A DNA stretch of 64,000 nt, from NCBI RefSeq assembly GCF_037042905.1, contig NW_026974140.1, forward strand, positions 9,807,001 through 9,871,000, written 5' to 3'. The notes below the pieces were generated by a model. The model searched no databases and was not told the DNA's origin. It saw nothing but the letters and a program-made list of their open reading frames with translations. The first letter of the stretch is position 1. Each line of letters opens with the position of its first letter. The DNA comes from Lytechinus pictus (Eukaryota; Echinodermata; Echinoidea; Temnopleuroida; Toxopneustidae). Below are positions 20,640 to 33,116 of this stretch, piece by piece. Made by a program: the position numbers and the translations under genes.

Positions 20640-22485
20640 TACATACATATTCGGCCCAGAATTCCAGAAATCATCCGTGGGAGTAAAGATTGGATATGAG
20701 TAATGAGATCAAGGATGTAAGTAGGATGATTAAATATTTCCTTCTTCCATAGAATGAACCGAGTACTTTTGTACCTAGACCTGCCTGATTATGAGAACTG
20801 GCGTATTAAGTTATTCTTCTCATTTCCGTAATGAACATTCATTAGATCATTGATTTATGCTAAATTATCTTGCTAACAAGGTCAAGGACAATAGATATTC
20901 GAGTAATATTTTGACAGTGTAAACTGACGTTAGCTATCCTACGATTAGACATTCTATAGCGTGCCTTCTCAAGAACCTATCTTTATTCCAATAGCGTAAT
21001 AAGCGAACATTTTTCAAAAATTCTAAAACACAACGGGCGACCGCAGCGGGCGAGCAAAAATGATGATCTTTTTATACAAAAATCTAATTTTGTGATAGAT
21101 TCTTAATGGTAGGCATTGTGATTACTGAGTCGCATAATGACCATGATACATATACGAAATATTTCAATGTACATACATGATTTCGTCCAGTAAATAGGTA
21201 CTGGCAATGGCTACTACGTGAACAATCATTAAAAATCAGTTTCTTTCATTGCATAGTTTAGCCTCCTCCTCAAGGGACCTGGTTACCAAGGTAACTGAGT
21301 GGGAGGGAAATCCCGCCCCCATGCGTTTGGAAGAGGCCAATTAATAGACAAACTAAACTCTCTAGAATCTTGGCGATACGGCCATAATATCTGGACATGA
21401 AAATGTGATTATAAATCATCTAACCCACGATAAGACAGTTTCTCACTAACAAAACCATGTTGGTGTTTTAGCTGCCAACTGTGATTGGAAACCAGACAAA
21501 CTCAAACTATATAATATATTTTTTGTACTTTTATCATGATTCAATTAAATTCCTTAAAAAAAAATCATGCAAAAGGATTTGTTTTATTATATTTAAACCA
21601 TGCAGACAAATGAAAATCGTGCAGGCCTAAGTGTTTTTTTTTTTGGGAGGGGGAGTGGCCGATATTCGAAATTGAAAACATTCAGATCACTTTGAAACTT
21701 GAAATATTCATTTGCGACATCTAAAGTGGTGTTTGAGATCTCAGAGCAAATACATGCTTATTTGACTCTGTAAAGAGTGCATAATTACCAGGCCCGACAC
21801 AAAAAATAACATTGATTAGATTCGTCTGCGACAATTTCTTTTTCTTTCCTAGGATATGCAAAGTATACCTTGAGAACGAATCGCTCCTGGGAACTAGTTT
21901 GGTCTCCCAAGGCATAGGCCTAACACATTAGGTCCATGCCTAAAACCTTTGGAAAGATAATAGAAAAGCGTTCGATTTTTACGTCTTTCTTTCTTGTCTC
22001 CATCTGCCTGTCTCCTCAATAATGACAGTCAGCTTTAGCCATGTGTTCAGCCACTCAACAAGCCCTGCTTTTTAGTGGATCCCTACAATTACTCAACTTG
22101 TATTTTATTGAAAAATAGAGTGATAAAGGTAGCCTTGCAAATTGTTTTATCGAGAATGTTATACATTTTGTTCTATTTCCATTGTATATATTGTTATTGG
22201 TTAATATGGTTATCACGTTATTTAGTGTTTACCATAAACATTTATTTACTTTTCTATTGCTTGTAATGTATATTCATTTGTATTTATTTGTATGGTAATC
22301 ATTATATATCTGTGTAATTATTTCTTATGTTGTATCATTGAGTTGAGAAATGAAATAAACTTGAACTGAACTGTGTTTTACGAGACGATTCCAATAACAC
22401 ATAAAAACACAATGAGACCGAGGATCATATTGTTTTATGTTAGTATTAGGTCACTGTGTAATTTTTGCTTTGTATATCACTTAAA
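20640..22485. other. No gene recognised; possible transcript or retroelement 3' end
   Basis: A family G fragment in reverse orientation (GGGCGAGCAAAAAT and AATTTTGTGATAGATTCT) lies at about 21030-21106. A polyadenylation signal AATAAA at 22354-22359 sits in AAATGAAATAAACTTGAACT, a form common at retroelement or gene 3' ends, but no coding part was recognised upstream. Confidence 0.35.
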
Positions 22486-22490
22486 GGGAT

Positions 22491-22560
22491 TGTTTCACTT
22501 TGTGAGCAATTGAAAAAATTATCATATTGCTTTTTGAAAATGGTATGAACATTTGACTAA
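22491..22560 (+). repeat. Terminus of a TTAA-type element (AGGGATTGTTT family)
   Basis: TTAAAGGGATTGTTTCACTT followed by TGTGAGC matches, in reverse, the end at 32660-32727. Only one end was found at each location, so both are solo or truncated copies of a further TTAA family. Confidence 0.45.
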
Positions 22561-25250
22561 CAGCTCAAAAATACCCATGTGAAAGTTTGGGATCATAACA
22601 TGTTCGGGAAGTGTTTTTAAAAACTGAAAATCTGAGGCAATGTTTGAAGAGAAAAATGCACTTCTCGACGGTTGATTCATGATTCTGTTTCCAATTTAAA
22701 TCGATATTATATAGCGCCACCTTGTGATGTATGCAAGAAAGTAGGCGGAGCTTACCACGGGGAATTTCGCTTCTTGCGTGATCTGTGGGCGAAGTTAGTT
22801 TGTTTTGGGTTTTTTCTGTGTCTCCGCTCGGTGTGTGCGATAAGCGATCGATGCATGTGCGTTGCTTATTGCCTGTGTGAAAGGGTGTAGCTGTGTGTGT
22901 CACTTGTGCATAACATTGGGGGAATATCATAGGTCCATGATCATACTGTCAAACTGTGTCGAACTCGTGAATGTCCATTCCGTCTGTGGTCTGTACATTT
23001 GAATATGCTACATGTATGCCTCATAATGAACTTTGTAGACTTACAGACCATGGGATTTTGATGAATTTATATTTTGGCAACGTAAATTAGTAGCAAATAA
23101 AACGACAACAACAGAAAAGAACGCGACAAACCGGGGCTACAAATACAATCTCGGATCTACAGTGTAGAGTAATAGTAGTTTTTTTTGTGGATCATGGGGG
23201 CCGGGGATGGAGCGTGATTTTCCAGAAGCTATATTGTGCCCCCCCCAAAAAAAAAATTCCCTCTGTTCTTTTCTTTAGTTTACCTTTGCATGCACTACAA
23301 GATATATCCTTGTGGTTGTTGATAATTCTCTTTTACCTGGTCACGATATAGCAAACGTCCGTCGACTGATTCGAGAAGAGAATGCAATATAGCTCCATGT
23401 AATGCAATATCATGGAGCTGTAATATGTATCCGAACTCCACTCTGGTCATGTTACGTCCACGTAGTCACAGGCCTTCGTGTGTCATGTACATGTTTACAT
23501 ACACGGGGCATAGCTGGGTAGGAACTCGGAATAAAGGCAGTGACCTCTCCTTCTCCCCCCCCCCCCCCTGGCATGGAAACATCCACCATCGTGGTTTTTT
23601 TTTTGTGTGTGTGTGTGTGTTTTTACGTTCTCCACGAGCTCCCCCAACAAAGATATTCCCATCCCGGATTTCCCATCGATCCCATCAAAATCTTCGGTAG
23701 GCCTATCTTCACGTAAGATGCTTATGAGAAACTCCCGGGGAGAAACTATATGATCAACATGATCAACGTATTGCCCCCCCCCCCTCCGATCGATCGGGGC
23801 CTATCCGTTTTGGACTTTATTTTGGAACGTGGTAGATAGGGTAGTTGCAAACCCAAAACATCTCAACTCCTAGACCCCGGACTATAATGACTATTAGACC
23901 TACAAATTATTATCCATAAACTTTGTTGGTTTTTTATTTTTTTTATTTGATTGGTTTTTTTGTAAGGGGTAGGAATCGTATTTAATTTTATCCATGATTG
24001 GGGTCAATAATTCTTTCAGTTTCTCCGCCATATAATCCGCTCATGACATCTTTCAAATCATATCACTTTTCTTTTACATTTTCCATTTCTTTCGGCCGCT
24101 CTTTTCTTTTCTTCTGCATGCTTCCCCTCTCTCGATCCTCCTTCCGTAAATTCTTTACAGTAAAAAAGAAGTCTGATTTTTTTTACACATCCCTGATTAT
24201 TATATGAACCTTACGTGAAAATTGTGTTTTGTGTTCTTTTCTAGCTCGTTTACCTGAAAACCTGTAAATTGGTTATTGATTTTCTTCATACAATTTATAT
24301 GAAACCTCAGCGTATATGAAGCATCCTTTACCTTCGATCTGGTATTGTTTATATTGGTTGGTTATATTCACGATTAAAAAAATGCATAAATATAAACAAA
24401 ATAACATTACATAATCAAATAATAAAAAAAAAACAATATAACAGTAATGAAGCTTACAATGCATGTAATACAGAATCGTAGGGATAGACCCGTTTCAGAT
24501 TGGCTATTGATAGCCAACCTGTTCTTCCCCGGGGTCCCTAAAAATAAATAAATTAAATTAGCATTACCATATGAAAATTTCTAATAAATACGAGTATAAC
24601 AAATCAATATAAAACAAATGTAAAATAATATATCCTCATGATATCATTCATTTGGGGAAAATAATGAAAAATGAAATAGTGTAATTAGTCACACGTTATC
24701 AATCACGAAAGTTCCCTTTTCTGCTCGATCCAATCACTGAAACATTCAAATTCCATGGAACAATTAGTCATACATCATCACCACAACTATCACATAACAA
24801 TACACTTAAATTCGTGTATTTTAAAACAAATTCTTGTGAATGAGCATAATTGTATTTCCGTCGATATTGAAAGGCCGTCTCTAACAGGGTATGACCCCCC
24901 CCCCCTTCCCATGTCGGGGTAAGGGGGAGAGGGGGAAAATAGAAGTGAGGATGGGGAAGAAGAGAAAGAAGAAAGTTGAAGAAGGAAAGAAAAAAAATGA
25001 AAAGAAAAGAGGCTGTCGGACTGACGCCTACCGGAAAAATGATATAACTGTTGGGTCACGAAGGAATGTTCCATTACTCCGTGTATATATATGCTATACC
25101 GACAGTGATTAGAATATACTGTCACACAGGGCGGTTCTAATTAATTGCTTCATGTTCCGAGAGAGATTTGAATGTATATAGGTTTTAGGTCTAAATCGCC
25201 TTACAATCAAGCCCATTCTTTTTTACGTACAGTGATTAAAATTGCCCGGC
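22561..25250. other. No gene recognised
   Basis: C runs occur near 23559, 23775 and 24894; a GT run near 23610; a small hairpin AGCTCCATG/CATGGAGCT with an 11-base loop at 23391-23419. Frames in the purine-rich patch at 24905-25015 are low complexity. Confidence 0.45.
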
Positions 25251-26139
25251 CATATGTCCCAGTCGCCAAAATTGTTAGCTCGCGCTTCGCGCTCGCATCA
25301 TTCAGACTGTTCCATTATCATCTTCACAAGTTTCTTACGTGTTGGGCAGCGCTTTTAAGATATTCACTTTTATGTCAGTAAATTTAGTTCGCGCTACAAA
25401 CAGCTTGTCCTTTATTGTTTTACAACGTCCAGTCATGATCAATTATATATAAAAAAAATATATATTGTTGAGCATGATATACCCTTCGTATTCATTATTA
25501 CAAGAAGTGCAAAAGGAATGTCTAGTTTTTATGTCTACATGTAAAAAATAGCTTATTGTGCTTCGCGCTTGCAATTATTGTTTACTGAGGTACATATAAT
25601 TTGATATTTACATTAAAAAAACCTGCTTAGAATGTCCAGTTGTCGGGCCATAATAATATTCAGCTCGCCCTATTCGCTCACATTGTTTAATTTAATGTCC
25701 ACCATGTCCACAGTGGCGTATCTAGATCAAACGAGGCCCGCGGGCAAGTGCTAAAATCGCACCCCTTTCAAAATATAGGTCTATTGTGTATATACTCTGC
25801 ACTCGACCAGTCAAAATAAAACATAATATTCTAGTTCGGGGTTTTTTTATCATGAAAATGATGCGTATCTAACGAAAACAACGTATGCGAGCGCTAAGCA
25901 CGTGCCTATCATTTTCAGTATTAAGATCTTAAAAAGGAATATTCTAAGCACTTTTTGTAATAATTAACATGATGCATATCCAGACAATGAACGCATTCGC
26001 GAAGCGCGAGCCGAAAATTATTGATATTGAGACCTACAATCGGGACATATCGATGCTTGTCTAATTAAGCATTTCATGCAAGCACGAGGGGCGAGCTGAA
26101 AAATTAATATTGAGGGGAAATCTTAATAATAATGATGAT

Positions 26140-26790
26140 AATGATAATAATTATAATAATAATAATGACAATAATAATAATAATATTGGTGGCTTCTTAT
26201 ATAGCGCACGCGTCCACCTTTCGGTGCTCACGGCGCTTGTAGAAAAATAAACACAACACCCAACAACAATAGAAAACGAAAAAGAATTTGAATTCTCCTG
26301 AATGTTAATGGGAGATCAAAATTTAGTTTTCACTGGGACTTGAATGTTTCTGTTGATGAAAATTTGGCGTAATTGGATAGGCAATCGATTCCATAGCTTT
26401 GGTCCTATAACAGAGAATGCATCCCCCCATTTGTGTTTGGTTCTGGGTGTCTGGAGCAATAGAGCATCAGAATGATGAGCGGAGACTGCGTGAAGGCTGA
26501 TATTTTGAGATAGAGCTGCGGAGATATGTGGGGGAAGAGAGAATAAATTGAATAATAGTAAAATAATTTTGAAGGAGATTCTTTTATCAACAGGCAGCCA
26601 ATGTAAGGACTGGAGGATTGGCGAGATGGAGTCATACTTTTTAGTGTATGTTAGGAGACGGGCAGCAGAGTTTTGTAGACGTTGAAGTTTTGTCCAATCT
26701 TTTTGTGGGAGGTTAAAGAACAATGAGTTTGAAAAATCTAATCGGGAGGAAATCAAAGCATGGATAATTTTAGGGGCTTTTTGTAGGAAT
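26140..26790 (-). mobile_element. CR1/L2-like LINE, 5'-truncated 3' fragment
   Basis: The minus strand encodes the C-terminal end of a non-LTR reverse transcriptase, then a 3' untranslated tail with GTGAGCACCGAAAGGTGGAC, GCGCTATATAAGAAGCC and an ATT-rich microsatellite (about 26125-26185). This tail layout (short structured sequence ending in ATT repeats) is typical of CR1/L2-type LINEs. Only the 3' end is present, as expected from incomplete reverse transcription. Confidence 0.8.
26316..26790 (-). pseudogene. Reverse transcriptase C-terminal fragment (LINE)
   Basis: The frame is open from about 26810 to the stop at 26316. It shows the order of motifs characteristic of the region after the catalytic core in CR1/L2/Jockey-type RTs: HALISSRLDFSNSLF, LQRLQNSAARLL, LHWLPVDKRISFKI, and near the end PKLWNRLPIQLRQ. 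The catalytic FADD box and endonuclease are missing because the element is truncated upstream, so it cannot be functional. No start codon belongs here; the open frame simply begins after a stop near 26811. Confidence 0.85.
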
Positions 26791-28035
26791 TCATGAAAAG
26801 GATACGTATCTCATCGGGGTAGGCCCTAATGTGAGCGCGAAGCGCGAGATGATATTTTGTATATCCTCACCTAAAAATGTCTAATGGAGAGTTTTTATCT
26901 CCCTCATCAAAATCAGAGCGTGGTGAGAAGCTTTCACAAACCAGAAAATTATATTTCTGAACTGTTTGCAAGAATTAATGAAAAGAAAGGTATAAAAATA
27001 ATGCAAACTCGTAGCTATAGATGAAAAGTTATGACATTTGAGTTTGAAAAACTATTTTTTTTTATAAGGAGTGTTTGTTGGAATTCATGGAGAGAATATA
27101 AGTATATCACTAATTAAAAGTTGCACGAATATTCATCCCTGGGTAAAGACATGCAATATTATTTTTTTACGTTGAAAAGTGCATTAATGGTACAGAGAAC
27201 GGGGGTATTACCGTCAGCGGTATTCTTTTTTCAGCGTCTTAATTCCTTTGCTTTTTCTATTCATTTTTTCCCTTTCTTTCTTTGCATCTATCTCCCGTTT
27301 TTGCACCACTGAAAGTAGCACCCGGGGCACGTGCCTCCATTGCCGCCCCGGCTAGATACGCCATGTAATAAAGTCCACTTTTCATGTCGGAAGAAATATC
27401 AGCTTGCGCTCCGCGCTCTAATCGATTGTTGAGTTATATATATATATATATATATATAGCCATTCTGTTCATGGTTCCATTGCTTTTTATGTCTTGTTTT
27501 AGGTCTAAATCTAGGGGGAAAATCACCTCGCGTCTAATTCTCTAATATGACGTTTCTTCTTTAAATAAAAAACGGACTTGAACTTTCCAGTTTTTAGATC
27601 TGAATTAAAAAAAATAATAATCAGATCGCGCTTCGCGCTCGCATTAATTGTTTGATTACATACTCATCCTGGTTATGATTTCAAAACGTGGTTAACATGT
27701 TCAGTTCTCAATAATACTCATATTGTACATGACAGAAAAAGTGCTTAGATTGTCCGAGTTTCGGGCGGAAAATTAGAATTTCTGTTCGCGCTTCATGCAC
27801 GCTCGCATCATAAAGTTATGCTTATATATCCATCCAATTTATGGTTGAAAATGTGATTCGAATATACACTTTTAGTCCCAGATATTGAAAATGTACAACT
27901 CGCTCTCGCATTTTATTGATCGGTGAGATTTGTATTACATGTACATTCATGAGTCACTGCAAAACGAATACTTTTGTAGGTGAGTATATTAAAAATTACT
28001 TCTGTGTTTCGCGCTCGCACGAATCTTTTCGTTAG

Positions 28036-30489
28036 ATACGCATCTTCTTCATGATTACAATAACTGCCCAGAATATTCAATTCTCAGTTCTAAATAAAAA
28101 TATACAATAAATTTAGCTTGCATGTGATATATTTAGACCTCATGAGATAAGGTAAGATAAGACTGTATTAGAACTTCGATCTTTAGTTAGGTCAAGCCCT
28201 CTAATATATAAATGAATAAATAAATAAATAATAACGTGAATAATGCCCCCCCCCCCAAAAAAAAAAAAAAAAAAAAAAATGATTTTGGCGGCCTATCGGG
28301 AAAGTGTGAATGATAATTCCCACCCCTACCTTTAACTGATGAAAGCCTGTACTGCCCTGGGTATGGTGGAAGAAAATGTGACTGAGGAGAGTGTTGAACA
28401 CTTCCAAGACTCATGGTCGTATAGCTGACGTCGGTACACGTTACCGATATACATTTGTAGAATCAAGGGCTATACCGACAAACATTTTGAACATTTACGA
28501 TGGAGTGTAGCTCGTGAGCAAAAAATAAAATAATATAATCACTTTTGAAAATGAACACCACTTCTCCCCCCCCCCCCCCTCTCCCTTGCATAGTTGTGGA
28601 AGTTCGTAGTGTTTTTCGTTTGCGCGGGGGAGGGGCTCAAATAAAGGATTATAGGTATTTTCGTTTTGATCACACGAATCAAGCAGTGATAATAATACAT
28701 GGGCACCTTGAGCACCTAACAAGATGGACACGTGTGCTATATAAATATTATATTATTTTATTACTATTATTATCATTACTTAGAACTTATACGCTACTCG
28801 CCCCTTCCACTTCCCTCGTCTCCATTTTTTTTTTGAGGGGGCCGCAGGTATATAGGCATAATCTATAGCGTTCCCGCTCCCCCTTTCAATAATTTTATTT
28901 TTTTTTCATCGTCCATTCTGGAGATATATGATTTCATCTCTCCGATCCGCCTCGTCAGTGTGTAAATGCGCCAGCGTGAAGGGAGGGGGTCGCTTGCAAC
29001 CAACCTCCAACCTTGGACAACACAAGAAATAGGAGAAAAAATAAAGGACATTTTAATATTAGAAACGAAAATGTCTGCTATGTTCTTGTTTGTCTTTTCC
29101 CCTGTTTATATTCCATAATGATGTAATGATTTTCATTTCAAGATTTCAAAATCACATGTTCAGACCCCCCCATTCCTCCATGTCCAGGGTTGCACTTTGT
29201 GAATAAGAGAATTCAACCTGGTCACACGTCGTTTTCAGATCCTTTCATTTTACTTCTCTCTCCCAATTTTCTTTCTTTAGTCATGTTCGTTGTGTTGTAG
29301 AACAATAGAGTGGACACTTTGACGTCGAAATAAGGTTACCAGACTAACGAAGGGAATGGGAAAGGTAGCGATAAATGGAAGCGAGGGGAAGGGGCACGCC
29401 CTCCTAAATTTTAGATAAGTGGGGTAGTTACCCCCTTAAAAGGAAGAGGGAAAGAAAGAAAGAAAGAAAAAAGAAAAGAAAGGAAAAATGTGAAAATAAA
29501 AATAAGAAAAAGATGAATATCACATGTTTACTAAAACCAATAATACCAAAATAGCAGTTTTGACAAAGGAAAATACTTAAAATTTAAAGCAAAATAATCA
29601 TACAATCAAAAATAAAAAGTTTGTTTTCCGCACCAAAATGAAGGTGTTTGGATCAAACCTGTACATCACCCCCATATAAATCTTGGAGGTGATTTAGCAC
29701 CCCCGCTTACAAAGGCCATGTGCATCGGTGTTTCCACAGATCCAAAACAAACTTCTCGAATTTATAGACATTTCCTAGAATTTTTAGTTTGATTTTAACA
29801 AAAATTGTACAAAAATGTAGCCAGCCGAAACTTTCAGCAAACAATTTTTAAAATATAACATGAATGTTGACAGTTGCTATGTTTAATTATTGTTTACTTG
29901 TAATAAGGCTTTGGATTTCCCGAAATTTCCTGCATGGATTTGTTTCATTCGGAACCTTTCCTGGAAAAGGTAAAATTTCCCGAAATTTCGGGAGGAGTGG
30001 AAACACTGATGTGCATCACGGGAATATCTATATATAACCCTTCATAATGCAATGTTATAAGGGGTTATAAGTAATATCACGAACATGCTATTGAAATAAA
30101 AATGTAGGATTTTAATATAAAATCGAAAAACTTTTCAAATTCAACTCTTTGCGTTTACTCGCATTTCTCTATTTTATTACTAAACTTTATATGCCCTGTC
30201 GCCGAACCCTGCATGTGTCTTTCCACATTTTTTAAAATCGGATTAAAGTGACATTTTTAGATTGGTGACTTCATTTTTTTGTACAAAATACCATCTGGAC
30301 GTCTCAGGATTCTGGAGTTTCTTGGGGCTTTGCTATCTATGCCTAGAGAAAGCGGAAATAGAGAGGAACGATAAGAAAGGATATAAGAAGAAGAAAAGTG
30401 AATGAAATAAGAAAAGAGGAACGATTTGAAAACAGAAAAAGTAGAAATCATTATACAAAAAAAATCAATCGCGAATATACTTTTTAAAA
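28036..30489. other. No gene recognised; homopolymer-rich
   Basis: A C run followed by an A run lies at about 28245-28280. Further C or G runs lie near 28566 and 28624. A GAAA-rich patch is at 29445-29500. No exon-like segment recognised. Confidence 0.45.
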
Positions 30490-31160
30490 AATCAGCTTGC
30501 GTTTTACATGCGCTCTTATCATTATTCAGGAAAATATGCAGCAATATTCCAAAACAGTTTATACAATGTTTCGTATTAAGATCTTAATTTCAACAAATAT
30601 CAGCTCGCTTGGCGTATAAACTTTATACTTACCATAAGACCGTATTTGATTAGAATGACCCGATTCAGCTCTTCATGTCAAAATATTAATAATTTTCAAC
30701 TCGTTCTTCGTGCTCCGCGCTCGCACCATTCTGTTGTATAATCAATGCAATTTAATAAGTTTGAATCTCGGGTTTTCAGTTATTTTTTTCCAAGCAATGT
30801 GCTTATAATGACAATCCTCGATCCTGCTAATTGTTAATATCATAATATGTTGGGTGTGGATCATTTGGTGTGTGTGGGTTGAATCATATTTTTAATAAGT
30901 ACACTCTATTATTCATGCCAAAATTTTAAACGATATTATGTTTCTTTTGTTATGAAAATGCTAATACGCATTTACGAGAACAATAAATCAAATCGAATTG
31001 TTTAAGATGAACATACCCTGCGTGATTACCAAAAGTGAGTAGAATGACCCGTTTAAGATGTTCATGTTCATAAAAAAGTTCGCGCTCCTATATTTATTTT
31101 CAAGGCGAAATATAAAAATAAACATTACCTTGCGCGCTTCGCGCTCGCATCATTAATTTA
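30490..31160 (+). repeat. Second cluster of CGCGCTTCGCGCTCGC repeats (family H)
   Basis: Variants AGCTTGCG, CAGCTCGCTTGGCG, CTTCGTGCTCCGCGCTCGCA (about 30707) and GCGCGCTTCGCGCTCGCATC (about 31133) occur at intervals of roughly 110-400 bp, followed by ATCATT-like sequence. A C run at about 31290 ends the cluster. Confidence 0.6.
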
Positions 31161-31169
31161 GGCCATAGT

Positions 31170-32619
31170 AGGTCCATGATTGTAAGAATAAAGCTACGAT
31201 GTACTTAAAAATTCAGACTTTAGTTGAATGATAATAATTAAGCATTTATCAGCCGATGTGGAAGAAATGTGGATGGAAATATTTCTTACCCCCCCCCCCC
31301 CCCGAAGTACGTAAAAATATACATTCTGGCACTGGTGGCGGAAGATCATGCTTCAACACCGCCGGAACACCGCCAATCCAGAATCTAATATTTTTATGCT
31401 TTCGCCGCCGGCCACAGAATAATGCAATTATTTTTATGTCCTTTTTATCCCCAGCATATACCTTTATATTTTATATATTTTATGCTGCACCAAATCTTTT
31501 TATATAATTATTATAAAAATGTTCGTTATACATTGGTTGTTGGGCTGTGCAGTTATGTGTTGGAGGGGGGGGGCAGCTTTACGTTGTGCAGGGGTGGATC
31601 CAGGTTTTACTAAAGGGAGGAGGCACAATTCATGAGAAAATTTTGAAAAGAAAAAAAAAAGAAAAAAAAAAGGTTTTCATCTAAAAATTTACAATCTAAA
31701 GGTATTTCGCCAAAAATTTGTCAAGCAAAAGAAGAAGAAGAAAGGACCTCGCGTTCAAAGGAAGGGAGTGCATATTTGAGTAAAATATGGCAGATTTACT
31801 ACACAAGTTTTGATTACTGCTCTCAAAAAGGTGCTCGGCCCATTAGAGAAACAGTCTTGAATAAATGAAATGTTATAATCATGTGACTGCACAATTAAAA
31901 ATGAATGACCTGTATTATGTTCATTTTTCGAGCGATATGGGAAGAGTCTTACGTAATACCAAGTAATTTGCATACCCACATAAACAACGAAACGTTCACG
32001 CATGGGATAAAGCCATCCTTCCCTCAGCTATATTAGCCATGGTCCATGCCTCAGCTCACGACACACGCAGAGCTCGAGAGACCACATGTTCTTATTCTAT
32101 TCTCAAGTACATGTATGATGTTCTGGATCGCACATATTTTATTCTGGTGCTACACTTTCGCTTTATCTTCATGTAATATTAAAGTACATCGCCCCAAATT
32201 TGCCACGTTACTACCATCCCGGCGAGGAGTCAGTAAGTCTGCATTTTTCTTATCTTAGATGGTCTGTACATATCTTTCGTTGCGCTATCAGAATCTGTTT
32301 TTCTTCTTTCATACTACTTTCTCTGCTTCGACTAGAACCGTCAAGGCACTATAGAAAAGAGCCAGCAGAGAACATGCGCTGCATGTAATGTTTACAATTC
32401 TCAGCTCAGTGCATGCCGGCCGGAGCGGCCTTGCCCCCATTCACTGTTGGTTGATTGACAGTTCTCGCTTGCGTGTCCGTTACGATCTCAACGCAGAGGG
32501 AGGCATACAATTTTATTTTCAAATCGGGATGTCACAGTAATTTGGGAAATCGTCTAGTAGACGAGTTCTAATATAATCACATTTTCCTACCTACTAACAA
32601 CTTTTCATTCAAAATAAAG
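31170..32619. other. No gene recognised; one transposon-like end
   Basis: CAGGGGTGGATCCAGG at 31589-31604 resembles the terminal repeat of the hAT-like element at 60403-61478, but no partner end was found. A G run precedes it at about 31564. No coding evidence. Confidence 0.4.
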
Positions 32620-32659
32620 ATGATTTCTAGGGTTTCTTAGAACAAGTACATAAACTCAT

Positions 32660-32727
32660 AAACATAATTCATCTTAATTTGAGAATTTTTTAAATCAGCT
32701 TCTCACAATGTTAAACGATCCCTTTAA
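32660..32727 (-). repeat. Terminus of a TTAA-type element (AGGGATTGTTT family)
   Basis: The minus strand reads TTAAAGGGATCGTTTAACAT then TGTGAG, matching the terminus at 22491. A single end only. Confidence 0.45.
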
Positions 32728-33035
32728 TGCCATTATTTTCGTAATTATTTATTATATGTTATATATTGTTCTTTGTATACCAACAGCCGGAATATGATTT
32801 TTATGCCAATGTAATTTCTTTTTATTTTGAGCATGACAATAAATTTTGAATATCTGAATCTGAGACTCCGCGGAAGCATGGCGGTTAAGTTGCGGCTGCG
32901 TTGCGGCGACGATGCGGTGCCTGCGGGGTTGATCTTGCTGTGACCTCAAGGACATGACGTCACCTGGGAGAGCGCATGGGCGCGCAGGACTCCCAAATTA
33001 CTTGGCATTGATCTGCATCAGCTGATCAATGGAAA

Positions 33036-33116
33036 CAGTCACAACGAAACTGACTCCAAACCAGAACTTAATAGATTCGGTTGGTTTTGGAGTGGTTTAT
33101 TCGGTGTGTGTGAATG
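33036..33116. repeat. CAGTCACAC-type MITE, degraded
   Basis: Left end CAGTCACAACGAAACTGACT and a right end with GGTTTATTCGGTGTGTGTG. Shorter than the other copies. Confidence 0.5.

Larger units (their letters stand above)
25711..27364. mobile_element. Possible hAT-like element with inverted CAGTGGCGTATCTAG ends
   Basis: The left end CAGTGGCGTATCTAG is mirrored at 27351-27364 by CTAGATACGCCATG (one base short). The interior carries reversed family H motifs and the LINE fragment at 26140-26790. I could not find an 8-bp target duplication, so the boundary call is an inference. Confidence 0.4.
25257..28035. repeat. Cluster of CGCGCTTCGCGCTCGC repeats (family H), mixed orientation
   Basis: The motif GCTCGCGCTTCGCGCTCGCA or close variants occurs in + orientation at about 25278, 25563, 27403, 27627, 27786 and 28008, and in minus orientation at about 25990, 26080 and 26830. 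It is often followed by CATCATT or CATTAATTGTTT. The central reversed part (25711-27364) is bounded by inverted CGTATCTAG ends. The motif alternates CG-rich and AT-rich sequence and is common in this window, also at 30490-31160 and 60626. Confidence 0.65.
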
